Part shown: one piece after another, positions 25,892-35,036 of the stretch | How positions within the stretch are numbered: position 1 is the stretch's first letter | How the letters are laid out: each line of letters begins with the position of its first letter | Assembly (NCBI GenBank): GCA_017849455.1 | Contig: JAFIGX010000024.1 | Location: 682,001-746,000, forward strand | DNA: 64,000 bases | Direction: 5' to 3' | DNA from: Pseudobacter sp. | GTDB lineage: Bacteria > Bacteroidota > Bacteroidia > Chitinophagales > Chitinophagaceae | Made by a program: the position numbers and the translations under genes | The notes under the pieces: model-generated | What the model was told of the DNA's origin: nothing | Database searches by the model: none | What the model saw: only the letters and a program-made list of their open reading frames with translations

Positions 25892-28579
25892 ATGCATCTT
25901 TTTACCAGGCGCGTATATGCTTTTCTAATTAGTTTATTCATCACAGGTGTTTGCTATTGCCAACCCACCATTACAGAGGTCTATTTCCCTCAATACATGC
26001 AGGGAGCAGGGACATTCGATCCGGCCGATGACAGGAAAGTGCCCTTCGTTTGCAGGATCAGGATCAGTGGGCTGAACCCGAATAAGACCTACCGTTATTA
26101 TAACCGGTTCGTTACAGACCCTTCAGATGGCGGCACCGGTGATGGTAATTTTATCATCGTGAAGCAATCCGGTGATTTCACCAGGTCTACCTCGGCCTCT
26201 CTCGCATCGGCCGGATCGTATGGAGAGTTCACCACCGATGGTACTGGCTCTTATACCGGTTGGTTCGCCAACGAAGCGAATGAGCTGTTGAATGTTTTTT
26301 ATCCCGGTACGATCATTTATTTCCGCCTCCTTCTGAACAATGGGGCAGGAGGCACATCGGAACAACATTTCCTGACTGCTCCCGGTTCCATTACCGTTAT
26401 CAATTTCGGGGATACCGATATCGATGGAACAGGATTGTACAGCACCCCGGCAACGAATGGTGTTGCCAAAAATTTCGTGATGCTGTATGATAATAGCGCC
26501 GGCACAGGCCGGCCGGTGACCGGCACTTTCATCGAAAGTGATGGAACGGAAAATTCTGTTGCGAACGGGTATGCCCCTTTTTATGCGGGCAATGTAGACG
26601 GAACAAATAAAGCATGGGGTACTATCATCCCTAATAACCTGGCAGATGGCATCAAAAAAATAGTTCAATATAGTTTGCTGGACGGCAGTGAAGTCGGCAA
26701 CAAAACTTCTTCAGATGGGTCCTGGGCGAAACAGGGAGGGGGAACGGTGAGTACGATCAGAACTACCGGTGGGCTCAACACGCTGATCGTGCTCGACGGA
26801 TCGGTAGTGACCCTGGGAGCAGTGGTTAAATCGGACCAGTCCATTACTTTCGATGCCCTGCCTGTTAAAACCTATGGCAATGGCCCATTTCCTGCAAGCG
26901 CCACTGCGAGTTCCGGGCTCACGGTCTCGTATAGCAGCAGCAACCCTGCAGTAGCCACTGTTGCAGGTAATATGATCCAAATTGTTGGGGCAGGAACGAC
27001 CGATATTACGGCCACTCAATCTGGCAATGATGAATTCAATACAGCCCCTCCTGTAGTACAAACTTTGACTGTCAATAAAGCGACCCTGACAGTTACTGCC
27101 GATAATAAATTAAAACTGGAAGGTGATCCAATTCCGGCATTAACGGTGAGCTATAGTGGTTTTGTGAACGGGGACGACGACGGAGATCTCACCACCAGGC
27201 CGGTAGTGACCACTACAGCCACCGTTGCTTCTCCTGCCGGCACTTACCCCATTACTGTGAGCGGCGCTGCGGCATCCAATTACAATTTCTTGTACGTGGC
27301 AGGTACACTGACGGTAACTGCTGTTAAACATTCTCAAACGATCACTTTTGACGTATTGCCAGTCAAAACCTATGGCCATGCGGATTTCGATGCGGGCGCT
27401 TCAGCCAGCTCAGGGCTGGTTATCACCTACACCAGCAGCGATCCGTCGGTAGCGGTTATCCTGAATGGCAAAATCCATATCGTGGCAGCAGGAACGGCCA
27501 CTATAACTGCTTCTCAGCCCGGCAACAGTGCCTATGAGCCTGCTGCCGATGTAACCCGGCAACTGACTGTCGATAAGGCTCCGCTGACCATCAAAGCAGA
27601 TAACAAGTCGAGGCTCATCGGGCAGGCAAATCCTCCACTGACCATCACCTATAATGGTTTTGTGAATGGAGAGAATAATACAAACCTCTCCGCTCAACCG
27701 GTGATCACTACCATAGCGACCATTACATCACCGGTAGGCGATTATCCGATCACCGTATCCGGCGCCGCATCCAATAATTATTCGATCACCTACGTGAATG
27801 GAGTTTTAACAGTGAATCCATTGGCTACTCAAACCATTTCTTTCCCGGCATTACCGGTAAAAAAATACGGAGATGCAGATTTTGCGTTGAATGCAACAGC
27901 CAGTTCCGGGTTGCTGGTCACTTGCACCAGCAGCAATACCGGCGTGGCCAGGATCGTCAATGGTAATATGGTCGATGTGATCGGCACAGGAGTTACCACC
28001 ATCACTGCTTCACAACCAGGTAATGCAGCATTTGCACCTGCTCCGGATATGGCCCGCGAGCTAACAGTACAGAAAGCCAACCTGAGCATCAAAGCGAACG
28101 ACCAGGCAAAATATGCCGGACAGCAAAACCCGGGCCTCACGATCACCTATAGTGGATTCGTGAATGGCGACGATTCCAGTGACCTGTCCACGTTGCCTGT
28201 GATCACCACCATTGCCACAAAAGATGCAGTGGCCGGTCAATACCTGATCAGCGTGGAGGGAGCCACCTCACCGAATTATACCATTGCTCACCGGAACGGA
28301 ATACTGACCGTTCTGCCGGCCTTTGGCGATACACAGAATGATGCGAACGTCTTCATGAGCAGCCCCGGACAAATGCAGGTGAATATCTATGCCGTCAGTG
28401 CCGGGAAGACTGCCATCCAGGTCTTCGACCTGCAGGGAACCAGGTTATTCAATATCAACGTTGGACTTGTGAAAGGACATAATATATTCCGCCTGCCGGT
28501 AGGTAATCTCGCGCCGGGGATATACAGTGTGCGTGTATCAGGTGATTTTGTGATCAAAAGGAAGATCATCGTGAGGTAG
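25892..28579 (+). CDS. T9SS-secreted protein: unrecognised N-terminal domain, three Ig/MBG repeat units, sorting domain
   Basis: 895 residues. After the signal peptide (about 1-24) comes a domain of about 285 residues (25-310, with QYMQGAGTFDPADDRKVPF and GSYTGWFANEAN) shared with the protein at 31992 and not recognised by me. Three tandem units of about 165 residues follow (316-481, 482-646, 647-810). Each pairs an Ig-like domain (ITFDALPVKTYG ... SSGL) with an MBG-type domain (KADNKSRLIGQANPPLTITY). The last 80 residues are a type A T9SS C-terminal domain (GTRLFNINV ... LAPGIYSVRV ... KRKIIVR). It should be exported across the outer membrane and anchored or released by the PorU machinery. 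The PorV homologue 26 bases downstream is the expected shuttle. Confidence 0.82.
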   Translation: MHLFTRRVYAFLISLFITGVCYCQPTITEVYFPQYMQGAGTFDPADDRKVPFVCRIRISGLNPNKTYRYYNRFVTDPSDGGTGDGNFIIVKQSGDFTRSTSASLASAGSYGEFTTDGTGSYTGWFANEANELLNVFYPGTIIYFRLLLNNGAGGTSEQHFLTAPGSITVINFGDTDIDGTGLYSTPATNGVAKNFVMLYDNSAGTGRPVTGTFIESDGTENSVANGYAPFYAGNVDGTNKAWGTIIPNNLADGIKKIVQYSLLDGSEVGNKTSSDGSWAKQGGGTVSTIRTTGGLNTLIVLDGSVVTLGAVVKSDQSITFDALPVKTYGNGPFPASATASSGLTVSYSSSNPAVATVAGNMIQIVGAGTTDITATQSGNDEFNTAPPVVQTLTVNKATLTVTADNKLKLEGDPIPALTVSYSGFVNGDDDGDLTTRPVVTTTATVASPAGTYPITVSGAAASNYNFLYVAGTLTVTAVKHSQTITFDVLPVKTYGHADFDAGASASSGLVITYTSSDPSVAVILNGKIHIVAAGTATITASQPGNSAYEPAADVTRQLTVDKAPLTIKADNKSRLIGQANPPLTITYNGFVNGENNTNLSAQPVITTIATITSPVGDYPITVSGAASNNYSITYVNGVLTVNPLATQTISFPALPVKKYGDADFALNATASSGLLVTCTSSNTGVARIVNGNMVDVIGTGVTTITASQPGNAAFAPAPDMARELTVQKANLSIKANDQAKYAGQQNPGLTITYSGFVNGDDSSDLSTLPVITTIATKDAVAGQYLISVEGATSPNYTIAHRNGILTVLPAFGDTQNDANVFMSSPGQMQVNIYAVSAGKTAIQVFDLQGTRLFNINVGLVKGHNIFRLPVGNLAPGIYSVRVSGDFVIKRKIIVR

Positions 28580-28605
28580 GGAAGAAGGGAAAAGAATAAT
28601 TAAAC

Positions 28606-29733
28606 ATGAATCAACAAATGAAAAAACACTATATGGTCCGTCGTATTATTTTCATCATCGCTTTATCGGCCGGCTGTATCGGGCTTCAGGCACAGGAAGA
28701 GAGGAGTACGGTGAATATTACTACCACTGCCGTTCCATTCCTGCGCATCTCGCCCGACGCCCGTAGCGGTGGCATGGGTGATGCCGGCATTGCATTGAGC
28801 CCGGATGCCAACAGTGGTTTTTATAACCTCGCTAAAACACCATTCGCCAAAGACAGGATAGCTATCGGTGCTACTTATACGCCCTGGCTGAAAGATGTGG
28901 CCGATGGCATGTATCTCGCTACGCTGGCCGGTTACTACCAGCTCCGGGATGGACAGGGATTGTCGGCCTCCCTGCGGTATTTCAGTGCAGGCGATATCGA
29001 CCTGGTCGATTATAATGGCAACAAATTGCAATCGGCCCGGCCCAGGGAATTTGCCATTGACCTTGGGTATTCGAGAAAGCTGTCGGAGAAATTCGGCATT
29101 GCGGCCGCATTGCGATACATCCATTCCAACCTGGCTTCCGGGCAGATGAATGGTGTGAACTATAAAGCCGGTACTGCAGTGGCAGGCGACCTTTCCGTGT
29201 ATTTCAACGGACTGAATGATAAAGATCGTGGGTGGACTGCGGGGCTATCCTTGTCGAACCTGGGATCAAAGATCGGATACACCGATGATGCGGATTCGAA
29301 GGACTTCCTTCCTGCCAACCTGGGCATCGGCGCTGCTTACAGGGAAGCCTGGGATGATGATAACAAAATGACCTTTGCCCTCGATCTGAATAAATCACTG
29401 GTACCGAAAATTCCCGCAAACCCGGAAGAAATACCCGCCTATCGCAAAAAAGGCGTGGTGGAGAGCTGGTTCAATTCGTTCGGGAATGAGGCCTGGCAGG
29501 TTTCTTTCGGTGGAGAGTATGCGTATAAGCAGCAGTTGTACCTGCGACTTGGATACAGCAGCAAAACCTATTCGTATGGCAACTGGCAATATGTTACGGC
29601 CGGGGCCGGCGTTCAGTTCGGCAAAGCAACTGTTAACTTTTCATGGTTCATCCCTGCCGGTGATAAGGTGGGCAGGAACCCATTGGCAAATACCATCCGG
29701 TTTGGTGTATTGTTTGGTTGGCCTGATCAATAG
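28606..29733 (+). CDS. porV: PorV-family T9SS outer-membrane protein
   Basis: 375 residues with a signal peptide (cleavage near GLQAQ); the start could also be the ATG at 28618. The N-terminal block TAVPFLRISPDARSGGMGDA, then SPDANSGFYNLAK, is the PorV/LptO signature. The rest fits a 14-strand FadL-like beta-barrel. PorV collects cargo C-terminal domains from the Sov/SprA translocon and delivers them to the PorU sortase. It lies between two genes whose products carry T9SS sorting domains, in the same orientation, so it may be a locus-specific copy. Whether the genome has another PorV cannot be seen from this window. Confidence 0.88.
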   Translation: MNQQMKKHYMVRRIIFIIALSAGCIGLQAQEERSTVNITTTAVPFLRISPDARSGGMGDAGIALSPDANSGFYNLAKTPFAKDRIAIGATYTPWLKDVADGMYLATLAGYYQLRDGQGLSASLRYFSAGDIDLVDYNGNKLQSARPREFAIDLGYSRKLSEKFGIAAALRYIHSNLASGQMNGVNYKAGTAVAGDLSVYFNGLNDKDRGWTAGLSLSNLGSKIGYTDDADSKDFLPANLGIGAAYREAWDDDNKMTFALDLNKSLVPKIPANPEEIPAYRKKGVVESWFNSFGNEAWQVSFGGEYAYKQQLYLRLGYSSKTYSYGNWQYVTAGAGVQFGKATVNFSWFIPAGDKVGRNPLANTIRFGVLFGWPDQ

Positions 29734-29799
29734 GTAGCACATTCCATAAAAATTACCTGTTTCATATTTCTGTAATTGTTTAAAACCAAAAATTTTATT

Positions 29800-31146
29800 A
29801 TGAAAAAACTTATCCTTGGCCTGACAGTCGTTGTAATTGCTGTCATAGCCTGCAAAAAATCCTTCGATAAGAATTTCGATCCGCGCGGTACGAATGCCGG
29901 TCCTTTTGTAGATACAATTACACTGCCGCAAATTATCTCTTCCGATCTTACACTTACCTCTACCCATCTTTATCTGCTCGATGGAAAGGTATATGTAAAG
30001 AATGCGAAGCTGACGATCAATGAAGGCGTTCACATTGAAGGTGTGAAAAAGTCAGTCAGTGACTCGGCTTCTGCGTTGATCATTACCCGCGGCGCTCAGA
30101 TCGATGCCAGGGGTAAAGCGAATAACCCCATAGTATTTACTTCCAATGAAGTAACTAAAACTCCCGGAGACTGGGGTGGGGTGGTGTTGTTGGGCAGGGC
30201 CCCTATCAACAAGCCCGATACATCTATTGAAGGTATCAATCTGCCCAGCGTACCGGCAGGTATCGATATCAAATATGGAGGTACTGATCCCAATGACAAT
30301 TCCGGTATCATGCAATACGTACGTGTTGAGTATGCTGGAACTGCCATCGCACCCAACAATGAACTGAATTCATTCACCTTTGGCGGCGTTGGCGCCGGTA
30401 CTACACTGGAACACCTGGCTTCCTACAGAGGCAATGACGACGCTTTCGAATGGTTCGGCGGCACCGTGAACGCTAAATACCTGGTGGCAGTGGCTTCGGA
30501 TGATGATAATATCGATTGTGATTTTGGTTACTCGGGCAATATCCAGTTTGCGATCACTGTGTTGAAGACATACGAAGCAAATTATTCTTCCAATGCAAAT
30601 GGATTGGAATGGGATAATGATGGTACAGGTTCATCGGACTTGCCTACAACAAGGCCCACTGTTTCCAATCTGACCGTGCTTGGTTTGGCTACAAGTGCAC
30701 AAGTGAGTGCCTATGGAAACCAGATCCTTTATGGTGCTCATTTACGCAGGAAAACAGGGTTCAGGATCGTGAATTCCGTGTTTGCAGGTTTCCCCACAGG
30801 CGTATTCCTGCAAGATCCACTTGATCCTACGAGCAATTTCCATCACAATTCCGTACAGGGTTTTGTGAGAGTTGATTCTATATCGGGTTCTGCTACTCAC
30901 CTCGATCCAACGCTCAATACTTTGTACCTGGGTGGGGATGCGAACGATCAGATCAAACTGGAAGATCCGTTCAACCTGACTACTCCGAATTTCAAGCCGA
31001 AATCCACTTCACCCTTGCTGAATGCAAGCGTTGATTTCTCTGGATTAGGTACTTTCTTCAAATCCACCTCTTACCGTGGTGCGCTCAAGAATACCGGTGC
31101 AGATTCCAGCACCTGGCACCTGGGCGGATGGGCAAGATTTGATTAG
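29800..31146 (+). CDS. Surface lipoprotein with right-handed beta-helix fold
   Basis: 448 residues from the ATG at 29800 (an upstream ATG at 29776 gives an unlikely leader). The lipobox is AVIACKKS. Hydrophobic rungs and the block DWGGVVLLGRAPIN place it in a Bacteroidota family of beta-helix lipoproteins often encoded beside TonB receptors, sometimes misnamed multidrug transporter. Further family motifs are RGNDDAFEWFGGTVNAKYLV and ASDDDNIDCDFGY, which are acidic and suggest calcium sites. It is probably surface exposed and may bind substrate for the receptor at 22656. No catalytic motif is evident. Confidence 0.75.
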   Translation: MKKLILGLTVVVIAVIACKKSFDKNFDPRGTNAGPFVDTITLPQIISSDLTLTSTHLYLLDGKVYVKNAKLTINEGVHIEGVKKSVSDSASALIITRGAQIDARGKANNPIVFTSNEVTKTPGDWGGVVLLGRAPINKPDTSIEGINLPSVPAGIDIKYGGTDPNDNSGIMQYVRVEYAGTAIAPNNELNSFTFGGVGAGTTLEHLASYRGNDDAFEWFGGTVNAKYLVAVASDDDNIDCDFGYSGNIQFAITVLKTYEANYSSNANGLEWDNDGTGSSDLPTTRPTVSNLTVLGLATSAQVSAYGNQILYGAHLRRKTGFRIVNSVFAGFPTGVFLQDPLDPTSNFHHNSVQGFVRVDSISGSATHLDPTLNTLYLGGDANDQIKLEDPFNLTTPNFKPKSTSPLLNASVDFSGLGTFFKSTSYRGALKNTGADSSTWHLGGWARFD

Positions 31147-31224
31147 TGCTGATCATGAAAATGAAACAGGTAATTTTTTATTGAACATCCCGGTAACAGG
31201 CTTAAAACATTCAAATGCCCTACA

Positions 31225-31974
31225 ATGAGTAACGGAACAGTTAAATTATCAATGATATTGATCCTGGGTATGATCAGCGGTGCATGTAAAAGACAGGAAG
31301 AGCTTATTGTTCAGCCAGGGTTCGGTGTTGCGGTCATCAATACCTATACTACAGATTCCCTGCTGTTCTCTGTAAGCCTCGATAACGCCACCCTGATCGG
31401 CGATCTGGCATCACCGGTAGCGTCTGTTTCAATACCTTTTAAATTTTATGATCCGGTTGCTCATTTACAGGTCTACGAGAGATATAACTGGAACAGGATC
31501 ATCATCGATACCAATATAAAGGTGGATATCAAGAACAATTACATCAGCATTGTTCAACTCCGACCGGGACAGAAACCATATTTCCCATCGCGTCCGTTGA
31601 ATGAGCCACCGCCGGTGGCCGGATATTGCAAAGTGAATATTGTGTATTCGTCACCAGCCGATGAGCCCCGTCTCGATTCCGTTAAATGCGAAATAGTAGT
31701 CGACACAAGTGCGGCAGGGAACGGATCGAAGCCATACGTGGTGGATAATATTATCCTGTCCAGGAATGAGTTCAGCGAACGGTATTATGAAGTGAAGAAA
31801 AGTCTCGCAAGCTTTCTCATCAGATGCTATGATCCTGTAACCAATGCTTTCCTCGGACGGACCTATTTTGAACAGGCTGTTACCACCCAATATCTCGATT
31901 TCAATACTGTTAATCTCCGGGCATCAGTAGATGCCAGCTCAAACCTCGACTTTCGAGTGGCAAGAATATATTAA
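31225..31974 (+). CDS. Lipoprotein of unknown function
   Basis: 249 residues. A signal peptide ends in the lipobox MISGACKRQ. The remainder is beta-rich, with proline-rich SRPLNEPPPVAGY in the middle and a run of alternating hydrophobic strands towards the end (STNLDF-type edge strands, VARIY terminus). I do not recognise a family. It lies between the beta-helix lipoprotein (78 bases upstream) and the second T9SS cargo (17 bases downstream), so it is likely part of the same surface operon. It could be a DUF4397- or DUF4843-like sandwich, but I see no motif that decides this. Confidence 0.7.
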   Translation: MSNGTVKLSMILILGMISGACKRQEELIVQPGFGVAVINTYTTDSLLFSVSLDNATLIGDLASPVASVSIPFKFYDPVAHLQVYERYNWNRIIIDTNIKVDIKNNYISIVQLRPGQKPYFPSRPLNEPPPVAGYCKVNIVYSSPADEPRLDSVKCEIVVDTSAAGNGSKPYVVDNIILSRNEFSERYYEVKKSLASFLIRCYDPVTNAFLGRTYFEQAVTTQYLDFNTVNLRASVDASSNLDFRVARIY

Positions 31975-31991
31975 TCAACAAAAAAATATTT

Positions 31992-33455
31992 ATGAAAGCG
32001 AAATTTATAACCCTGCTTTTACTGTTGGGCTCGATCTCGGGATATACCCAAACCATCAGTGAAGTGTTCTTTCCCCAATATATCCAGGGAGCAGGCACTT
32101 TCGATCCTGCCGATAACCGCAAAGTGCCCTTTGTATGCCGGATGAAATTATCCGGATTGCAACCCAATACCGTTTACCGCTACTTCAATCGCTTTGTGAC
32201 CGACACTACCAGCACCAATACCGGCGATGGTAATTTCATTCTCGTAAAGGACAGCGGGAATTTTATCAGGGTCACTGATGCAAACCTCGCCGATCCCGGC
32301 CCCTATGGCAGTTTCACGACCGATGCCAGCGGATCATTTACAGGCTGGTTTGCCAATGAAGCTGATGAGATAGCCACTTTCTCACCCGGCACTCCCATCT
32401 TTTTCCGTGTGTACCTGAATAACGGCGCCGGTGGTGGCGCTATTGCCAGGATCCTGACTGCCGCCAACCCCGTTACTGTGATCAATTTTTCCAATGAGGC
32501 CGATGCATTCAGCGGTACTGCTTTGCGCTGCACCCCTCTGGACCATGCCAGCCCCAAACAGTTCATTTTATTATATGGCAACCTCAGCTTTTCGGATATC
32601 GTGAAGATACTGTTCGGTGTGCCTGCGTCCGTGCGTCCTGTTAGCGGAACTTTCATAGAGAGTGATGGCACTGCCAATACTATCGCAAACGGGTATGCGT
32701 CTTTTTATTCCGATAGTGTAAATGGTGTCAACAAGGCATGGGGCGCCATTATCCCCAATAGCCTGCCTGGTGGCATCCGGCTCATTACCCGTCACTCCCT
32801 GTCCAATGGACAGTTGCTCCTGCCTTATCTTTCCTTCGATGGCAAATGGCCTTCTGTGAACCATACAACCATCAACACGGAAAACCCTACGGGTGGGCTC
32901 ACCGGTGTATTGGTGATAGATGGTTCAAGGCTGTCGATCATCAATTTCTGGCTGAATGGTGAAAAGACCGATGATGATCAGCTTACACTCCAATGGAATA
33001 CCCCCGGCGAAGCAAATGCAGTCGAGTATATGATCGAAAGGTCTGTAGACGGAGGAAAGACTTTCACTGAAGTGCGCAAAGTAAGGACTTCCGGATTGAA
33101 AGAACTGTATGAGTTGCAGGATAAACGTTCCGAATCGGCTGTTCAATATCGTGTGACCATGCTCGATAAAACAGGCTCGAAAACATTCAGTGACGTGCTG
33201 ACAGTGGATGGCGTGATCAAACTGAACCTGCTTCGCAACCCGGTGAAAGATCAGTTGGTGGTAAGACACCCGCAGGCAGAGGCCGGCACTTCATTACAGG
33301 TAGTGAGCATCGATGGCAGACAATTGATCAGGCAAAATGTGCAGTTGGGATCTGTGCAGACAACAGTGGATGTCAACAGGCTGGTACCGGGCAATTATCT
33401 CGTAGTATTCAATATCAACGGGCGCCGTCAAAGCAAATCATTTATCAAACAATAA
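31992..33455 (+). CDS. T9SS-secreted protein sharing the N-terminal domain of the 895-residue protein
   Basis: 487 residues. A signal peptide (1-19) is followed by a domain (about 20-305) strongly similar to that of the protein at 25892: QYIQGAGTFDPADNRKVPF, YRYFNRFVTD, GSFTGWFANEAD, FRVYLNNGAGG. A fibronectin III-like segment follows (about 310-400, LTLQWNTPGEANAVEYMIER), common before T9SS signals. The last 80 residues are a type A sorting domain (NLLRNPVKDQLVV ... LVPGNYLVVF ... KSFIKQ). It should be secreted through PorV and anchored on the surface. The shared domain suggests that both proteins bind the same partner or ligand; its function is unknown. Confidence 0.82.
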   Translation: MKAKFITLLLLLGSISGYTQTISEVFFPQYIQGAGTFDPADNRKVPFVCRMKLSGLQPNTVYRYFNRFVTDTTSTNTGDGNFILVKDSGNFIRVTDANLADPGPYGSFTTDASGSFTGWFANEADEIATFSPGTPIFFRVYLNNGAGGGAIARILTAANPVTVINFSNEADAFSGTALRCTPLDHASPKQFILLYGNLSFSDIVKILFGVPASVRPVSGTFIESDGTANTIANGYASFYSDSVNGVNKAWGAIIPNSLPGGIRLITRHSLSNGQLLLPYLSFDGKWPSVNHTTINTENPTGGLTGVLVIDGSRLSIINFWLNGEKTDDDQLTLQWNTPGEANAVEYMIERSVDGGKTFTEVRKVRTSGLKELYELQDKRSESAVQYRVTMLDKTGSKTFSDVLTVDGVIKLNLLRNPVKDQLVVRHPQAEAGTSLQVVSIDGRQLIRQNVQLGSVQTTVDVNRLVPGNYLVVFNINGRRQSKSFIKQ

Positions 33456-33573
33456 TACAAAAGGGCACCCGCCGCAACGAGTACCCTAATGTTGTAATTG
33501 TTTAAAATCCAATGTAAAAATAAATATAAGCAGTTAACAAAAAAATAAAAATTATTTAAAACCGCGTTTGAAT

Positions 33574-34929
33574 ATGAAGCGCAGTAAATGGTTTGTGCAT
33601 ATTGCCGGGCTCCTTGCCTGGCAATATGTCTATAGATTATTTTTCTTCCTGGTCATAGGCGTTACGTCTGTGCAGGATCTTTCCTGTACCAAGAAGGATG
33701 CTCCTTTTGTACCAACGGATTCCCTGGGCGTCATCAATAAATGGGTGTATGATACTATGCAATTATATTATTATTGGAGCGATGAGATGCCGAAGAGACC
33801 CGATTATAGTTTGCCTGCACAGGAATTTTTTGCCAGCCTGCTCTCGGTTCACGATCGCTTTTCCTGGATCAGTAACCGCATGGACATTGGCGGCCCACCG
33901 AAAACTACCATCGATCAGTTCGGGTTTCATTATGCACTGATCGATCATCCTTTCATCCCTCAGAAGCTCGTGGGCGTTGTTACCTTCGTGGCGCCGGGCA
34001 GCACTGCTTACAACTCGAACCTGAAAAGAAGCATGATCTTCACCAGGGTGAATGACCAGGAAATTACTCCGCAAAACAAGACCGCTACCATCCAGGCTTT
34101 GAATGCCAATTCTGTAGTCCTCCAACTCTCGGCTCTCAACAGCAACGGCCATGCATTGGATGATTCTGCAAGGACAGGCCTCCGCAATGGCTTCGTTCCT
34201 CCGAAAGCCGTGTATGCAACCAGGACCTTTCAACAGAACACCCTGAAGTGTGGCTATCTCGCGTATTACCTGTGCCTGGAACAGGAAGATGCGAACCTTT
34301 TGCAACGGGTGCAGCGCCTGAAAAATGAAGGTATCCGGGAATTGATCCTTGATCTGCGGTACAATCCAGGTGGAAGTGTAGCTTCCGCAGCCAAACTCGC
34401 CGCGGCCATCGTACCTGCTTTTAATCCACAGAACATTTTCCTCACCTATAAAGGCAACCGGCATGGAGGAACTGTTAAACAATCATTCCAGCAAACTATT
34501 TCCTTTTCAGGCTATGGGGCGGGGAAGGATATGAGTTACCTGCAATCGATCAACCTGGGACTGCAACGTATTTATGTATTGACATCTTCCGTTACTGCAT
34601 CTGCCGCTGAAGCCCTGCTCAATAACCTGAAGCCCTATATCCAGGTAGTGCAGATAGGAGAGAAGACCTTCGGGAAAGATGAAGCTTCCTTTCGCCTGGA
34701 AGATATCAGGAATCCCCGGCAGGTGGAGTGGCTGATGATGCCTACCATTTATAAGATAACCGACGCCAATGGAAATGGCAACTATTCGAATGGAATTACT
34801 CCCACTCATATCGTCGATGAGTTCACCTCATTGCCTTTGCAACAATTTGGGCTTCCCGGCGATAAGTCGGTCGATAAAGCCCTTCAACTGATCTATGGAA
34901 CGACCGCCGTTACGGTCACCGATCTCTGA
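33574..34929 (+). CDS. Lipoprotein S41-family (C-terminal processing) peptidase
   Basis: 451 residues from the ATG at 33574. A hydrophobic leader ends at a lipobox-like Cys38 (VQDLSCTK). An S41 N-terminal helical bundle (about 50-110) and a PDZ-like region (about 130-190) precede the peptidase core ELILDLRYNPGGSV. The nucleophile is Ser343 in TASAAE and the general base Lys368 in GEKTFGKD; this spacing of 25 matches Tsp and CtpB. The enzyme should cleave substrates in the periplasm or at the surface, possibly proteins of this operon. It lies 118 bases after the second T9SS cargo, and the upstream region shares a 15-mer with the leader of the gene at 29800. The physiological substrate is unknown. 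Confidence 0.85.
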   Translation: MKRSKWFVHIAGLLAWQYVYRLFFFLVIGVTSVQDLSCTKKDAPFVPTDSLGVINKWVYDTMQLYYYWSDEMPKRPDYSLPAQEFFASLLSVHDRFSWISNRMDIGGPPKTTIDQFGFHYALIDHPFIPQKLVGVVTFVAPGSTAYNSNLKRSMIFTRVNDQEITPQNKTATIQALNANSVVLQLSALNSNGHALDDSARTGLRNGFVPPKAVYATRTFQQNTLKCGYLAYYLCLEQEDANLLQRVQRLKNEGIRELILDLRYNPGGSVASAAKLAAAIVPAFNPQNIFLTYKGNRHGGTVKQSFQQTISFSGYGAGKDMSYLQSINLGLQRIYVLTSSVTASAAEALLNNLKPYIQVVQIGEKTFGKDEASFRLEDIRNPRQVEWLMMPTIYKITDANGNGNYSNGITPTHIVDEFTSLPLQQFGLPGDKSVDKALQLIYGTTAVTVTDL

Positions 34930-35036
34930 TTCCCTCATGAAGCCGGGAGGTTAAAAAATGCGCAATTCTACCCAGCAGAAAGGTAGTTTACAGCAGCACG
35001 ATCTATTAATTTGCAGGTAATAAAAATTGGTTCGCT

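Noticed and set aside
26837..28320. Regular repeats considered as a possible CRISPR or DNA satellite.
   Set aside because: The repeat is at protein level (Ig+MBG units of about 165 residues) inside one coding frame.
33463..33486. Possible terminator after the second T9SS cargo (AGGGCAC ... GTACCCT).
   Set aside because: The 7-bp stem has a mismatch and there is no T-tract on either side.
34597..34630. Apparent Thr in place of the catalytic Ser in the S41 peptidase (VTASAAE).
   Set aside because: In Tsp and CtpB the nucleophile is the second Ser of SASASE, 25 residues before the lysine. Here that position is Ser343 with Lys368 at the same spacing, so the site is intact.
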